Source: an uncultured Christensenella sp. (lineage in GTDB: Bacteria > Bacillota > Clostridia > Christensenellales > Borkfalkiaceae). Taken from it: a DNA stretch of 51,510 nucleotides. Below, piece after piece: positions 9,036 to 17,626 of the stretch. The position numbers were made by a program, and so were the translations under genes. Within the stretch, counting starts at the first letter, position 1, and each line of letters starts with the position of its first letter. The notes beneath the pieces are model-generated. The model was given only the letters and a program-made list of their open reading frames with translations, made no database searches and had not been told where the DNA came from. The stretch spans positions 1 to 51,510 of the forward strand of contig CAJTVA010000007.1 of assembly GCA_910579585.1 (NCBI GenBank), written 5' to 3'.

Positions 9036-9575
9036 TTAAATTGTTTCGCACTTGATGTTATCGTTGGTATAAACGCAGATTTCGCTTGCGATTTTAAGCG
9101 ATTTTTTTGCGATTTCCGCGGCGGTATAGTTTGTGTTCTGATAGAGTGCGCGGGCAGCCGCCAAAGCGTAGTTGCCGCCGCTGCCTATCGCCGCGATGCC
9201 GTCGTCCGGCTCGATTACCTCGCCCGTACCGGAAACGATTAAAAGCGTGTCTTTATCGGCGACAATCATTAAAGCTTCCAACTTTCTTACGGCTTTATCC
9301 GAGCGCCAAAGTTCGGCAAGCTCGACGGCAGAACGCATAAGGTTGCCCGAAAACTTGTTTAACATACCCTCGAACTTCTCGCTCAATGAAAACGCGTCCG
9401 AAACAGAGCCCGCAAAGCCCAAAATGACTTTGCCACCGTAAATTCTTCTTACTTTTTGCGCGGTGTTTTTGAATATAACGCTTTCGCCCATAGTGACCTG
9501 TCCGTCACCCGCGATAGCCGTTTCGCCGTCCTTTTTTACGGCGCAGATTGTCGTTGCGTGAAATTCTACTGACAT
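9036..9575 (-). CDS. hslV: ATP-dependent protease peptidase subunit HslV (ClpQ)
   Basis: The proteasome-beta-like peptidase of the HslUV complex, 179 aa. The N-terminus MSVEFHATTICAV closely resembles Bacillus ClpQ/CodW, with a few residues before the TT that is catalytic in the proteobacterial enzyme; residue 2 is Ser. The conserved IAGDGQVTMG, AGSVSDAFSL, IEPDDGIAAIGSGGNYALAAARAL and ICVYTND segments are all present. AAGGAGA precedes the ATG. The gene start overlaps the end of trmFO by ten bases, so the two are translationally coupled. Whether the nucleophile is Ser2 or the internal Thr after processing cannot be decided from sequence. Confidence 0.97.
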   Translation of the reverse strand: MSVEFHATTICAVKKDGETAIAGDGQVTMGESVIFKNTAQKVRRIYGGKVILGFAGSVSDAFSLSEKFEGMLNKFSGNLMRSAVELAELWRSDKAVRKLEALMIVADKDTLLIVSGTGEVIEPDDGIAAIGSGGNYALAAARALYQNTNYTAAEIAKKSLKIASEICVYTNDNIKCETI

Positions 9576-10864
9576 AATTTCTCCTTATATTCAGTTATGC
9601 TTTTTATCGCCCTTTCGGCGAGGTACGCATATCTTTGTTTTTTGTCTTTAATTAATTTTTCTGCGGGTTTCAATATGCCGAAATTGGCGTTCATAGGCTG
9701 AAAATTTTCGGTTGCCCCCGATATATGTGCCGACAACGCGCCCGAAACGGTTGTCTTATCGGGGATTTGCGGGGTGCGGCCCCGTAACTTTTCGTACATA
9801 TGTATTGCGGCTAAAAGCCCGCTCGCGGCGCTTTCAACGTAGCCCTCTACGCCCGTTATCTGACCTGCGAAGAAGACTTCGGGGTTACTTTTTAACGAAA
9901 AGTCGGGGTTAAGACAGGTCGGCGAATTTACGAACGTGTTTCTGTGCATTACTCCGTAACGGAGATACTCCGCGTTTTTCAAAGCGGGGATAAGCGAGAA
10001 AACCCGCTTCTGCTCGCCCCATTTCAAATTGGTCTGACAACCGACGAGGTTGTAAGCCGTGCCGTCCGCGTTCTCTTTTCTGAGCTGTAACACCGCGTAA
10101 AAGCGGTTACCGTCCTTATCTTTAAGCCCAACGGGCTTGAAATTCGCAAATCTCAGACTTTCTAACCCGCGCGAAGCCATTACCTCGACGGGCATACAGC
10201 CCTCGAAAATTTCCCGCTTTTCGAAGTCGTGCAAAATTACTCTTTCGGCGGCCAAAAGCTCGGTTACGAAAGTTCCGTACTCCTCTTTTGTGAGCGGGCA
10301 ATTGACGTAATCGTCGCCGCCCTTGCCGTATCTGTCGCCGAAAAAGGCGCGGTCGAAATCTATGCTTTCCCTCGAAATGATGGGGGCGGAAGCGTCGTAA
10401 AAGTGCAATTGCCCCCCGCATATACTTGAAATACTGCAAGAAAGCTTGTCCGTGGTCAACGGCCCGGTGGCAACAATGCACCACGACTTAGGCACGGTTT
10501 CGACCTCTTTACAAACTACCGTCACATTCCTATGCGCTTTGATTTTTTCGGTTACTGCCGCCGCAAATTTTTCTCTGTCCACGGCTAGCGCGCCGCCCGC
10601 TGGAACCCGAGCTTCTTCCGCCGCCGCCATAGTGACGGAGCCTAAAACACGCATTTCTTCTTTTAAAAGTCCGCAAGCGTTGGAATACGGGTCGCTGCCT
10701 TTTAAGGAGTTGGAGCAGACGAGTTCGCAGAAATTCCCGTCCTTGTGCGCGGGGGTAAACGAACGGGGTTTTATGTCGTACAAAGTAACTTCGACGCCGT
10801 GTTCAGCCAGATAATACGCAGCTTCACAGCCCGCAAGCCCTGCGCCTATTACTTCAACTTTCAT
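9566..10864 (-). CDS. trmFO: tRNA (uracil-54-C5) methyltransferase, folate/FAD-dependent
   Basis: Makes ribothymidine at position 54 of the tRNA T-loop using methylene-THF and reduced FAD, the Gram-positive alternative to SAM-dependent TrmA. The 432-aa protein begins with the Rossmann FAD motif VIGAGLAGCEAAYYLA (residues 4-19). The conserved FCELVCSNSLKG (about 46-57) contains the family cysteines, and a second FAD-contacting stretch FFAGQITGVEGYVESAASGLL is near residue 330. It overlaps the 3' end of topA by 11 bases and the start of hslV by ten, matching the Bacillus topA-trmFO-(xerC)-clpQ-clpY order, except that xerC is missing here. Confidence 0.97.
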   Translation of the reverse strand: MKVEVIGAGLAGCEAAYYLAEHGVEVTLYDIKPRSFTPAHKDGNFCELVCSNSLKGSDPYSNACGLLKEEMRVLGSVTMAAAEEARVPAGGALAVDREKFAAAVTEKIKAHRNVTVVCKEVETVPKSWCIVATGPLTTDKLSCSISSICGGQLHFYDASAPIISRESIDFDRAFFGDRYGKGGDDYVNCPLTKEEYGTFVTELLAAERVILHDFEKREIFEGCMPVEVMASRGLESLRFANFKPVGLKDKDGNRFYAVLQLRKENADGTAYNLVGCQTNLKWGEQKRVFSLIPALKNAEYLRYGVMHRNTFVNSPTCLNPDFSLKSNPEVFFAGQITGVEGYVESAASGLLAAIHMYEKLRGRTPQIPDKTTVSGALSAHISGATENFQPMNANFGILKPAEKLIKDKKQRYAYLAERAIKSITEYKEKLCQ

Positions 10865-13172
10865 TTTCGGGCAGGTCCTCGAAGTAGTCGCACCCCTTGT
10901 CGGAGCACTTGATTTTACCGCCTTTCTTTATAAGATATTTGCCGCACTTGGGGCACTTGCCGCCGGTGGGAACGTCCCAGCTTAAAAATTTGCAGTCGGG
11001 GTAGCCCGTACAGCCGAAGTAGATTTTGCCCGATTTTGAGCTCATTCGGCGCATAGGCTTGCCACAGTCGGGGCATACGCCCTCCTGTTTTTCGCCCTCT
11101 TTTGCAGGTTCTTTGACGTACGGGCGCTTTGACGAGCACTTGGGGCACTCTAAATACTTGCCGTACTTTCCGTGCTTCAACAGCATATCAGAGCCGCATT
11201 CCGTACATTTTTCTTCGGTCGGCTTTGCGTCTATGGGCAATATCGACGAGCATTCGGGGTAATTCGGGCAAGCGAGGAACTTTCCGTACTTGCCGCTTTT
11301 TACAACCATATTCGCGCCGCATTTAGGGCAACGCATAGGTGAAATTTCCACGTCGCTTTCGGAAATTATATTCGAGCAGTTGGGGTAGTTCGAGCAGGCG
11401 AGATACTTGCCGTATTTGCCTATTCTTCTTATCATTGCCCCGCCGCACTTGTTGCAGATAACGTCGGTAACTTCGTCGCCGTCGGTAGAAGCGGTTTTAA
11501 GCTGTTCGGCAAAACCGGGGTAGAAGTCCGCTATAATCTTGTGCCAATCGCAACCGCCGTCCTCGATTTTATCGAGTTCGTCCTCCATATGCGCGGTGAA
11601 GCCGACGTCCATAATATCGGTGAAGTACTTTAAAAGCATATCGGTAATCGAATACGCAACTTCGGTGGGAACCATATACTTTCCGTCTTTTTCGACGTAC
11701 TTTCTTTTATTCAGCACAGAAATTATCGAAGCGTAAGTCGACGGTCTGCCTATGCCCTTTTCTTCCATCGCCTTTACAAGCGACGCGTCCGTATAGCGGT
11801 AGGGCGGTTTAGTGAACTTCTGCTCTTTCATAAAATCGATAAGGTTTAAAGAGTCGCCTTCATTCAAAGGCGGAAGAAGCTTTGCGGTTTCCTCCTCATC
11901 GTCCTTTTCCTTGGCGGCATCCTGATAAGCCGCAGTGTATCCCGCAAAAAGCAGAGCCTTACCGTTCGCCTTGAACGTATAGCCCGCGCTTTCGGCTTCA
12001 ATCTGCATAGAATTATACTGCGCTTCCGTCATCTGCGAGGCGATAAACCTGTCGTAAACAAGCTTGTAGATATTGTAGTGCTTCCTGTCAAGACTGCTCT
12101 TCACGCTTGCGGGGGTGACGTTCAAATTGATGGGGCGGATAGCCTCGTGAGCGTCCTGCGCACCCTTTTTCGTAGCGTAGAAATTGGGCTTAGTCGGCAC
12201 ATATTCGGCACCGTAAGTGGTTTTTATGAAGTCGAGCGCGCCGTCCTGCGCTTCCTTGGAAACGCGCACGGAGTCCGTCCTTATATAAGTAATAAGCGCG
12301 ATATGGTCGCCGCCGACATCCATACCCTCGTAGAGGTGCTGAGCGACGAGCATCGTTTCGGGCGAGGTCATTCCGAACTTATTCGAAGCGTCCTGTTGGA
12401 GCGACGAGGTGGTAAAAGGCGCAGGCGCGTGCTGTTTTGTTACGCCCTTTTTGACTTTTGCAACCCTGAAGTTTCCTTCCCTTACTTTTCGTTCAATGTC
12501 CTCGGCAACTTCAGCGGGAATGGTTTCACCGTTCTTTTTACACTGGAATACCGCCTTAAAAGGAGCGTAGCTTGCTTTTTCGTCCTGCAAGTGAGCGTTC
12601 ATAACCCAATATCCGTCGGGCTTGAAAGCCTGAATTTCCCTCTCTCTGTCAACGATAAGGCGGAGCGCGACTGACTGAACTCTGCCCGCCGACAGTCCGT
12701 TTTGTATGCGTTTATTGAGAAGCGGTGAAAGCTTGTAACCGACTAACCTGTCAAGCACGCGCCTCGCCTGCTGTGCGTCTACAAGGTTAATATTTATTTT
12801 GCGCGGGTTTTTCAAAGCGTTCTGCACTGCCGCGGGAGAAATTTCGTTGAACTCGATACGGTTTGCCGCATTCTCATCCAGCCCCAAAACGGTCTGCAAG
12901 TGCCAGCTTATCGCCTCGCCCTCTCTGTCGGGGTCGGTCGCAAGATAGACTTTGCCGCACTTTTTAGCTTCCTGTTCAAGGCGCTTGATTACGTCCTTTT
13001 TGTTCGGCGTGATTTCATACTTGGGCTCGAAATTCTCGCTTATCCTGACACCCAAAGTTCTTTCGGGCAGGTCGCGGACGTGTCCGCCCGACGCGTCCAC
13101 CTTGAACTTGCCTTTTAAATATTTTGAAATGGTTTTCGCCTTGGACGGCGACTCAACGATAATTAAATCCAT
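10854..13172 (-). CDS. topA: DNA topoisomerase I
   Basis: Type IA topoisomerase that relaxes negative supercoils, 772 aa. The Toprim domain starts at once (LIIVESPSKAKTI) with the acidic triad segment ATDPDREGEAISWH near residues 79-91. The active-site Tyr is about residue 296 in ITYIRTDSVRVS. The C-terminal 170 residues contain five cysteine clusters of the topoisomerase C4 zinc-finger type (CNKCGG, CPKCGA, CTECGS, CPDCGK, CPKCGK, the last followed by a variant CSDKGC). The start at 13172 has AAGGAGAAGA upstream; the in-frame extension to 13220 runs into dprA and lacks a site. dprA ends ten bases before it. Confidence 0.97.
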   Translation of the reverse strand: MDLIIVESPSKAKTISKYLKGKFKVDASGGHVRDLPERTLGVRISENFEPKYEITPNKKDVIKRLEQEAKKCGKVYLATDPDREGEAISWHLQTVLGLDENAANRIEFNEISPAAVQNALKNPRKININLVDAQQARRVLDRLVGYKLSPLLNKRIQNGLSAGRVQSVALRLIVDREREIQAFKPDGYWVMNAHLQDEKASYAPFKAVFQCKKNGETIPAEVAEDIERKVREGNFRVAKVKKGVTKQHAPAPFTTSSLQQDASNKFGMTSPETMLVAQHLYEGMDVGGDHIALITYIRTDSVRVSKEAQDGALDFIKTTYGAEYVPTKPNFYATKKGAQDAHEAIRPINLNVTPASVKSSLDRKHYNIYKLVYDRFIASQMTEAQYNSMQIEAESAGYTFKANGKALLFAGYTAAYQDAAKEKDDEEETAKLLPPLNEGDSLNLIDFMKEQKFTKPPYRYTDASLVKAMEEKGIGRPSTYASIISVLNKRKYVEKDGKYMVPTEVAYSITDMLLKYFTDIMDVGFTAHMEDELDKIEDGGCDWHKIIADFYPGFAEQLKTASTDGDEVTDVICNKCGGAMIRRIGKYGKYLACSNYPNCSNIISESDVEISPMRCPKCGANMVVKSGKYGKFLACPNYPECSSILPIDAKPTEEKCTECGSDMLLKHGKYGKYLECPKCSSKRPYVKEPAKEGEKQEGVCPDCGKPMRRMSSKSGKIYFGCTGYPDCKFLSWDVPTGGKCPKCGKYLIKKGGKIKCSDKGCDYFEDLPENES

Positions 13173-13182
13173 ATTCTTCTCC

Positions 13183-14253
13183 TTATATAGCGTTGTACCT
13201 GTTGCCGCCCAGGCGCGCAACCAAACCCTTGATTTCCAGTTTCGAAATTGCGGGGATAAGTTTATACGGCTGGGTTTTCAGCTTGTCGGCAAGCTCGGCT
13301 ACAGAACCCGTGCCCAAGCCGCGAATTGCGGCAAGCACCTCTTCTTCCTCCGGGGAAAGTTCGATTTTCTCCTGCGGGCTCGACTGCAAACCGAATTGTT
13401 CTAATATATCGTCGGTATTCCTTACGAGGGTGCCGTAGTTTCTTATAAGCCAATTGCACCCCTCGCCTGTGCCGACGCCTATTCCGTACGGAAACGCGAA
13501 AACTTCCCTGCCGTATTCCGCGGCATAGCCTGCGGTAATCAGTGCGCCGCTCTTTGCGCCTGCGGAAACTATCAAAGCGCCGTCGGACAGCGCGGCGATA
13601 ATTCTGTTACGAATGGGAAACAAATGCTTTTGCGGTTTAGTCGTCGGGGTATATTCAGTAACGAGCAAGCCATTTTGCGCAACCTTTTCAATAAGTTGCT
13701 TGTTCATTGCAGGGTAAGCGTAGTCGAAGCCGTAAGCTAAAACCGAAATTATCTTGCCGCTTGAAAGCGCGCCCTCGATTGCCGCCGTATCCGCACCGTC
13801 CGCCATACCCGTGACCACCGTAAAGTATTGCGTGAGCTCCGCCGAAGTCTTTTTACATTCTTTCAGCATATTCGGCTGGGTGCGTCTGGAACCCACGACG
13901 GCTAAACAGTCGTCGTTCAGAAGCTCCGCATTACCCTTTAAATATAAAACCATTGGCGGCGTCGGCATCGTTTTGAGCTTTTCGGGGTATTTGTCCGAAA
14001 AGTAAGTCAGGCACGAAATACCGCGCTTTTCAAGCTCCGACAAAACGTACTTGCGATAGTCTGGGGCGGAAAATTCCGCCCTCACTTTATTATATACGCC
14101 GTAAGAAAGGCTTTTAATCAGACTTTTTTCATATTTCACAAAATCGGGCGTTGCCGACGAAAGGTCGGAAAGCAGCGCAAACCTGTGACTGTATAAAAGC
14201 TTGTCAAACGAGCAAAGCGTTATTAAATTTATTTCTTCCTGTGTGTATGTCAA
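13183..14253 (-). CDS. dprA: DNA-processing protein DprA (Smf)
   Basis: Single-strand DNA-binding protein that loads RecA during natural transformation and recombination, 356 aa. The Rossmann-like core is visible: CLAVVGSRRTQPN (about 119-131), TGMADGADTAAIEGAL near 150, the HLFPIRNRIIAALSDGALIV segment near 210, SGALITAGYAAEYGREVFAFP and GTGEGCNWLIRNYG. The C-terminal winged-helix domain (VAELADKLKTQPYKLIPAIS) is present. The ATG overlaps the comM stop by four bases (ATGA). Its presence does not prove competence; comM next door is another transformation-associated gene. Confidence 0.95.
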   Translation of the reverse strand: MTYTQEEINLITLCSFDKLLYSHRFALLSDLSSATPDFVKYEKSLIKSLSYGVYNKVRAEFSAPDYRKYVLSELEKRGISCLTYFSDKYPEKLKTMPTPPMVLYLKGNAELLNDDCLAVVGSRRTQPNMLKECKKTSAELTQYFTVVTGMADGADTAAIEGALSSGKIISVLAYGFDYAYPAMNKQLIEKVAQNGLLVTEYTPTTKPQKHLFPIRNRIIAALSDGALIVSAGAKSGALITAGYAAEYGREVFAFPYGIGVGTGEGCNWLIRNYGTLVRNTDDILEQFGLQSSPQEKIELSPEEEEVLAAIRGLGTGSVAELADKLKTQPYKLIPAISKLEIKGLVARLGGNRYNAI

Positions 14254-15773
14254 CTGTCGGCCCCGCAGCTTCTGTATGAAGCCGCTTCTAAAATATGCTC
14301 GGGGAGAATATCCGCCGAAAAGTCAAGGTCGGCAATGGTCCTTGCGACCTTGATTATCCTCGAACGCGCACGTGCGGACAGACGAAGCGTTTCGAACGCG
14401 GCTCGCAAAATGTCCTCGCACTCGGGCGAAAGCTTGCAATATTTTTTTATCTGCTTCTCGCCCATACCCGAATTCAACGAATTGGGCTCGTCCTCAAACC
14501 TTATTCTTTGCACGGCGCGCGCCTTCTCTATACGTTTTTTGACCTCTGCGCTCGTTTCTTCGTTGCCGTCGCCCGTCAAATCGTCGTATTTAATTCCGTC
14601 GACCTCGACCTGTAAATCTATTCTGTCGAGAAGTGGCCCGGAAATTTTGCTTTTATACCTTTGAATTTGCGCGGGCGTGCACGTACACGAAAGATACGCC
14701 GAGCCGTAATTGCCACAGGGGCAGGGATTCATACTTGCGCAAAGCATAAAATCGGCGGGAAAGGTCACTGCTCCGCCTGCGCGGGCTACGGTGATAACCC
14801 TGTCTTCGAGCGGTTGACGTAGAGATTCCAAAGTTCGGCGCGTGTATTCGGGCAGCTCGTCCAAAAAAAGCACGCCCTTGTGAGCCATAGATATTTCGCC
14901 CGGGTGGGCTTTTGAGTTTCCACCCCCGCATAGCGCGACGACCGTCGAAGTGTGGTGCGGAGTTCTGAACGGGCGCAAAGACACGATACCCTCTTCGGTC
15001 AGCGTTCCCGCCACCGAGTGAATTTTGGTGACTTCGAGCGCTTCCTCGAACGTCATATCGGGCATAATAGTCGGGATACAGCGCGCAAGCATAGTCTTGC
15101 CCGTGCCCGGGGGACCTGCAAGCAAGATGTTGTGCCCGCCCGCGACGGCGACTTCCAGCGCCCTTTTCGCCACTTTCTGCCCGCGGACTAGGGATAAATC
15201 GCTGTTATATTTCTGCGAGCTTACGGCCGCCTTGAAACTGCGCTGGGAAACGGGCGAAAACTCTTGCGCGCCCGTAAGACAGTCGACAACCTCTTTAAGG
15301 TTTTTCAGCGCGAAGACCTCCAACCCCTCGATATAGCTCGCTTCGTTCGCGTTTGCCGCTGGAACGATGAAGCGGGTAAAGCCTTTCGCTTTTGCCGAAA
15401 TCAAAATCGGCAAAAGCCCCGCCACGGGGCGCAAAGCTCCGTCAAGGGCCAGCTCGCCCAGAAAAACGGTATTCCCCGTCGCCGCCGTTAGCTGGTCGCT
15501 TGCAATAAGTATGCTTACCGCAATAGGCAAGTCGAACTGCGAACCCTCTTTTTTGACGTCGGCGGGCGCCAGATTTATCGTTATTTTATTGACGGGGAAG
15601 CGCAAAGCGCTATTCTTGACGGCGGAACGCACGCGTTCTTTACTCTCTTTTACAGCCGCGTCGGGAAGCCCTACAAGGTCGAAAGAAACCATTCCTTTGC
15701 ATATATCGGTTTCGACCTCGACGGGAACGCCCTCGAGCCCGCAGAGCGCAAAGCTGGTTATTTTGGATAACAT
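14250..15773 (-). CDS. comM: Mg-chelatase-like AAA+ ATPase ComM/YifB
   Basis: A 507-aa hexameric helicase-like ATPase linked in other bacteria to branch migration during natural transformation. The N-terminal ChlI/S5-like domain starts with MLSKITSFALCGLEG, followed by FDLVGLPDAAVKESKERVRSA. Walker A is GPPGTGKTMLAR near residue 220 and Walker B VLFLDELPEYTR near 300; a cysteine cluster CPCGNYG plus CTCTPAQIQRYKSKISGPLLDR is typical of YifB, and a C-terminal MCM-like lid ends in ASYRS. A GAGG lies upstream of the ATG. It starts the comM-dprA-topA-trmFO-hslV-hslU run. I found no promoter in the 55 bases between rplS and comM, so it may depend on readthrough or on a promoter inside rplS. Confidence 0.95.
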   Translation of the reverse strand: MLSKITSFALCGLEGVPVEVETDICKGMVSFDLVGLPDAAVKESKERVRSAVKNSALRFPVNKITINLAPADVKKEGSQFDLPIAVSILIASDQLTAATGNTVFLGELALDGALRPVAGLLPILISAKAKGFTRFIVPAANANEASYIEGLEVFALKNLKEVVDCLTGAQEFSPVSQRSFKAAVSSQKYNSDLSLVRGQKVAKRALEVAVAGGHNILLAGPPGTGKTMLARCIPTIMPDMTFEEALEVTKIHSVAGTLTEEGIVSLRPFRTPHHTSTVVALCGGGNSKAHPGEISMAHKGVLFLDELPEYTRRTLESLRQPLEDRVITVARAGGAVTFPADFMLCASMNPCPCGNYGSAYLSCTCTPAQIQRYKSKISGPLLDRIDLQVEVDGIKYDDLTGDGNEETSAEVKKRIEKARAVQRIRFEDEPNSLNSGMGEKQIKKYCKLSPECEDILRAAFETLRLSARARSRIIKVARTIADLDFSADILPEHILEAASYRSCGADS

Positions 15774-15793
15774 TTAAACCTCTTTCCTAAATC

Positions 15794-15825
15794 AAAAGCC
15801 CCCGCACGCAGCGAGAGCTTTTTTT
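15794..15825 (-). terminator. Terminator after rplS
   Basis: On the minus strand AAAAGCTCTCGC pairs fully with GCGGGGGCTTTT (two G-U pairs) around the loop TGCGT, ending in a U run. It starts three bases past the rplS stop. Confidence 0.8.
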
Positions 15826-15827
15826 AA

Positions 15828-16172
15828 TTATTTGATTTCGGTAATCTTTGCGGCTTTGCCTGTCAACCCGCGCAAGTAGTAAAGCTTTGCGCGCCTTACC
15901 TTGCCGCGCTTAACTACGCTTATCGACGCAATCTTAGGCGAGTGCAAGGGGAAAGTTCTTTCAACGCCAACGCCGAAAGACAATCTGCGAACCGTAAAAC
16001 TTTCTCTTATGCCGCCGTGCTTTTTAGCGATAACGACGCCCTCGAAGTTCTGGATTCTTTCTTTCGTACCTTCTATGACCTTGAAACCTACTTTAACCGT
16101 GTCGCCGACGTTGAATACGGGCACTTCCTTTTTCATACCCTCTTTCTCGATGGCTTCAACCAAACCTTTCAT
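15828..16172 (-). CDS. rplS: 50S ribosomal protein L19
   Basis: A 114-aa large-subunit protein at the 30S-50S interface. Conserved segments are FNVGDTVKVGFKVIEGTKERIQNFEGVVIAKK, RESFTVRRLSFGVGVERTFPLHSP and RGKVRRAKLYYLRGLTGKAAKI, covering the whole family. The start at 16172 is preceded by GGAGG; the in-frame extension to 16268 would begin at a TTG inside the promoter region and is unlikely. In most Firmicutes rplS directly follows trmD; here it is a separate unit with its own terminator, three genes beyond trmD. Confidence 0.97.
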   Translation of the reverse strand: MKGLVEAIEKEGMKKEVPVFNVGDTVKVGFKVIEGTKERIQNFEGVVIAKKHGGIRESFTVRRLSFGVGVERTFPLHSPKIASISVVKRGKVRRAKLYYLRGLTGKAAKITEIK

Positions 16173-16239
16173 AATAAACCTCCAAGTATTTAAAGACATT
16201 CTTGCGTAAAAAGCAGAGGACTGTCCGAAGTCGAAACTA

Positions 16240-16268
16240 ATATTATCAAATAAATTTGCAAATTGCAA
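16240..16268 (-). promoter_or_regulatory. Possible rplS promoter
   Basis: On the minus strand TTGCAA (16268-16263), a 17-base spacer and TAATAT (16245-16240). It lies 68 bases upstream of the rplS ATG, leaving room for a short leader. The match is moderate. Confidence 0.4.
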
Positions 16269-16495
16269 CTCATTTCAGGGGGTGTGTCGCAATTTTCACA
16301 AAACTATTTCAGCCCTATACATATATAATGTATATGCAGGCGGTTTCGGCACGCCGAAAACCCGAACACGTTACAAACGGATAAAAGCGAACAATACCAT
16401 ACGCACGCAGGCTTTTACCGCAGGGCGCACACAAGACCTTGAACGACCAAGGCAAAACGCAAGCGCAACAAAATATTGCAAAATTATATGCGTTT
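16269..16495. other. Gene-free region between pyrE-like gene and rplS
   Basis: No credible gene. It holds an AT palindrome (TATACAT...ATGTATA, around 16315-16333), a 7-bp hairpin TTTCGGC-AC-GCCGAAA (16344-16359) without a U-tract, and at 16454-16496 a short inverted repeat with AAAACGCA and TGCGTTTT ends that belongs to the same element family as 20503-20620. The right end of that repeat reaches the pyrE-like stop codon. Confidence 0.5.
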
Positions 16496-16496
16496 T
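16454..16496. repeat. Short AAAACGCA/TGCGTTTT element
   Basis: A 43-bp segment bounded by AAAACGCA (16454-16461) and its exact complement TGCGTTTT (16489-16496). The same 8-bp ends bound the 118-bp element at 20503-20620. Confidence 0.5.
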
Positions 16497-17122
16497 CAGA
16501 TTATTTTGGAGTAGCCGTAGGAGTTGACGACCGCGTCAACCTTTACTCCGTCTCTGCAAAGCGGGCAGTCAACTGCGGAATAAGACGCGTAATCGGGAAC
16601 GTCGTCGATACCGAACAGCTTTACAAAAGGCACGTCGCAAGTGAACTCGCCGCCGAACACGGAAGCCGCGGCAACGGGCTCGCCGCCGTAATAACGGATG
16701 CCCTCGACGACGCTTTTCACGTCCTTACCCGTCGTAGCCGAAGCCGTCAACAGCATAACGCGCTTGCCCTTGATATAGGGCAGGAAGTTGTCGCGCAATA
16801 AAAGCTTATCGCCTGCAATCTCGGGCGAGATTACGGAAATATTCTGCCCCTTGTTGATATGCGTGTGGGAAAGATAGTGCGCAAGGAACGCGCCGACCAT
16901 TTTCATTCTGTCAAGCGTGATAATCGTATCGACGGGCGTAGAACCGAGTGCGTCGCAGAAAAGATTAGCCGCCGCTTTTGAAGAACCAAGTTCGGATTTT
17001 ACGCGCGTCATATCCACGCAGTAGTTGACGTGCGAGTGCCGCGTCGAAAAGTGTCCGGGGATAATTCTGATACACACGTCCCGCGTTGCTTTCGAAAAAA
17101 CGTCGTAAGCCCTTTTTTCCAT
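16496..17122 (-). CDS. PyrE-like orotate phosphoribosyltransferase family protein
   Basis: A 208-aa type I phosphoribosyltransferase fold protein. The hood region HSHVNYCVDMTRVK (about 29-42), the TIITLDRMKMVGAFLA strand-helix and the C-terminus CPLCRDGVKVDAVVNSYGYSKI match proteins annotated as orotate phosphoribosyltransferase in gut Clostridia. The PRPP-binding loop, however, reads RVMLLTASATTGKDV, so the usual pair of acidic residues before TTG (as in VDDVVTTG) is replaced by Thr-Ala. It may thus be a divergent PRTase with another substrate or a regulatory role rather than the UMP-pathway enzyme. AGGAGG lies upstream of the ATG. No other pyrimidine gene is adjacent except the distant pyrH. 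Confidence 0.7.
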   Translation of the reverse strand: MEKRAYDVFSKATRDVCIRIIPGHFSTRHSHVNYCVDMTRVKSELGSSKAAANLFCDALGSTPVDTIITLDRMKMVGAFLAHYLSHTHINKGQNISVISPEIAGDKLLLRDNFLPYIKGKRVMLLTASATTGKDVKSVVEGIRYYGGEPVAAASVFGGEFTCDVPFVKLFGIDDVPDYASYSAVDCPLCRDGVKVDAVVNSYGYSKII

Positions 17123-17159
17123 AAATTTTAACCTCCTGCTTTAAACCTGGAAATTAGTC

Positions 17160-17253
17160 GCGTGAAGGACAAGGCGTTGCGGTTGAACGCGCGGAAAGCG
17201 TACCTTGCTTACGTGACGCAAACGTACAATCGCGACAACGCAGTATTTCACGA
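17160..17253. repeat. Imperfect inverted-repeat element upstream of yraN/pyrE junction
   Basis: The spacer between yraN and the PyrE-like gene carries nested inverted repeats: outer CGTGAA (17161-17166)/TTCACG, inner CGTTG/CAACG, and two GTAC-containing blocks at the centre. No ORF. It resembles the intergenic elements at 8935 and 20503 in purine-rich style and AAGGC/CAACGC blocks. A TGCGTTTT end motif lies 23 bases further on, inside the yraN 3' end (17276-17283). Confidence 0.4.
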
Positions 17254-17263
17254 TGAATAATTT

Positions 17264-17626
17264 TCAAGAACTAAATGCGTTTTCAATATGATTAATCTCA
17301 CCGCGGTAAATCTCGATTATGTCGAACCTCACCGTGCAATCGGGGTCGTTACCGTAAAAATAACAGTTTGCCCCCCGAATATATTTTAGTTTCCGCGAAT
17401 TCGTCACCGCTTCAGACGGTGCGCCGTATGTGTCGGACAGGCGCGTTTTTACCTCAATAAAGGCGCAGACGCCGTCCTTTTCAGCTATAATATCAACCTC
17501 GCCGTAAGGGTTCTTCCAATTTCTTTCCAAAATTTTCCATCCCAGACGCTTCAAATACCTGCACGCCTGCTTCTCGCCCTTTCTGCCGAGATTTTTGTTG
17601 TGTTTACAGTCTTTTATTTCGTCCAT
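17264..17626 (-). CDS. yraN: YraN family (UPF0102) endonuclease-fold protein
   Basis: A 120-aa protein with a restriction-endonuclease-like fold. Hallmarks are NLGRKGEKQACRYLKRLGW near the start, then NPYGEVDIIAEKDGVCAFIEVKTR, where the Glu, Asp and Glu-x-Lys form the PD-(D/E)xK-type site. Its cellular job is not firmly known; it usually sits next to rnhB and dprA. The start is uncertain. The ATG at 17626 overlaps rnhB by 13 bases but has no good binding site, and another ATG at 17659 (GGGG upstream) would add 11 residues and overlap rnhB by 46 bases. I prefer 17626 from family length. Confidence 0.9.
   Translation of the reverse strand: MDEIKDCKHNKNLGRKGEKQACRYLKRLGWKILERNWKNPYGEVDIIAEKDGVCAFIEVKTRLSDTYGAPSEAVTNSRKLKYIRGANCYFYGNDPDCTVRFDIIEIYRGEINHIENAFSS

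Noticed and set aside
15774..15827. Separate promoter for comM
   Set aside because: No acceptable -35/-10 pair was found between the rplS stop and comM.
16314..16335. Operator palindrome TATACAT...ATGTATA
   Set aside because: Single AT-only palindrome with no gene or promoter placed to use it.
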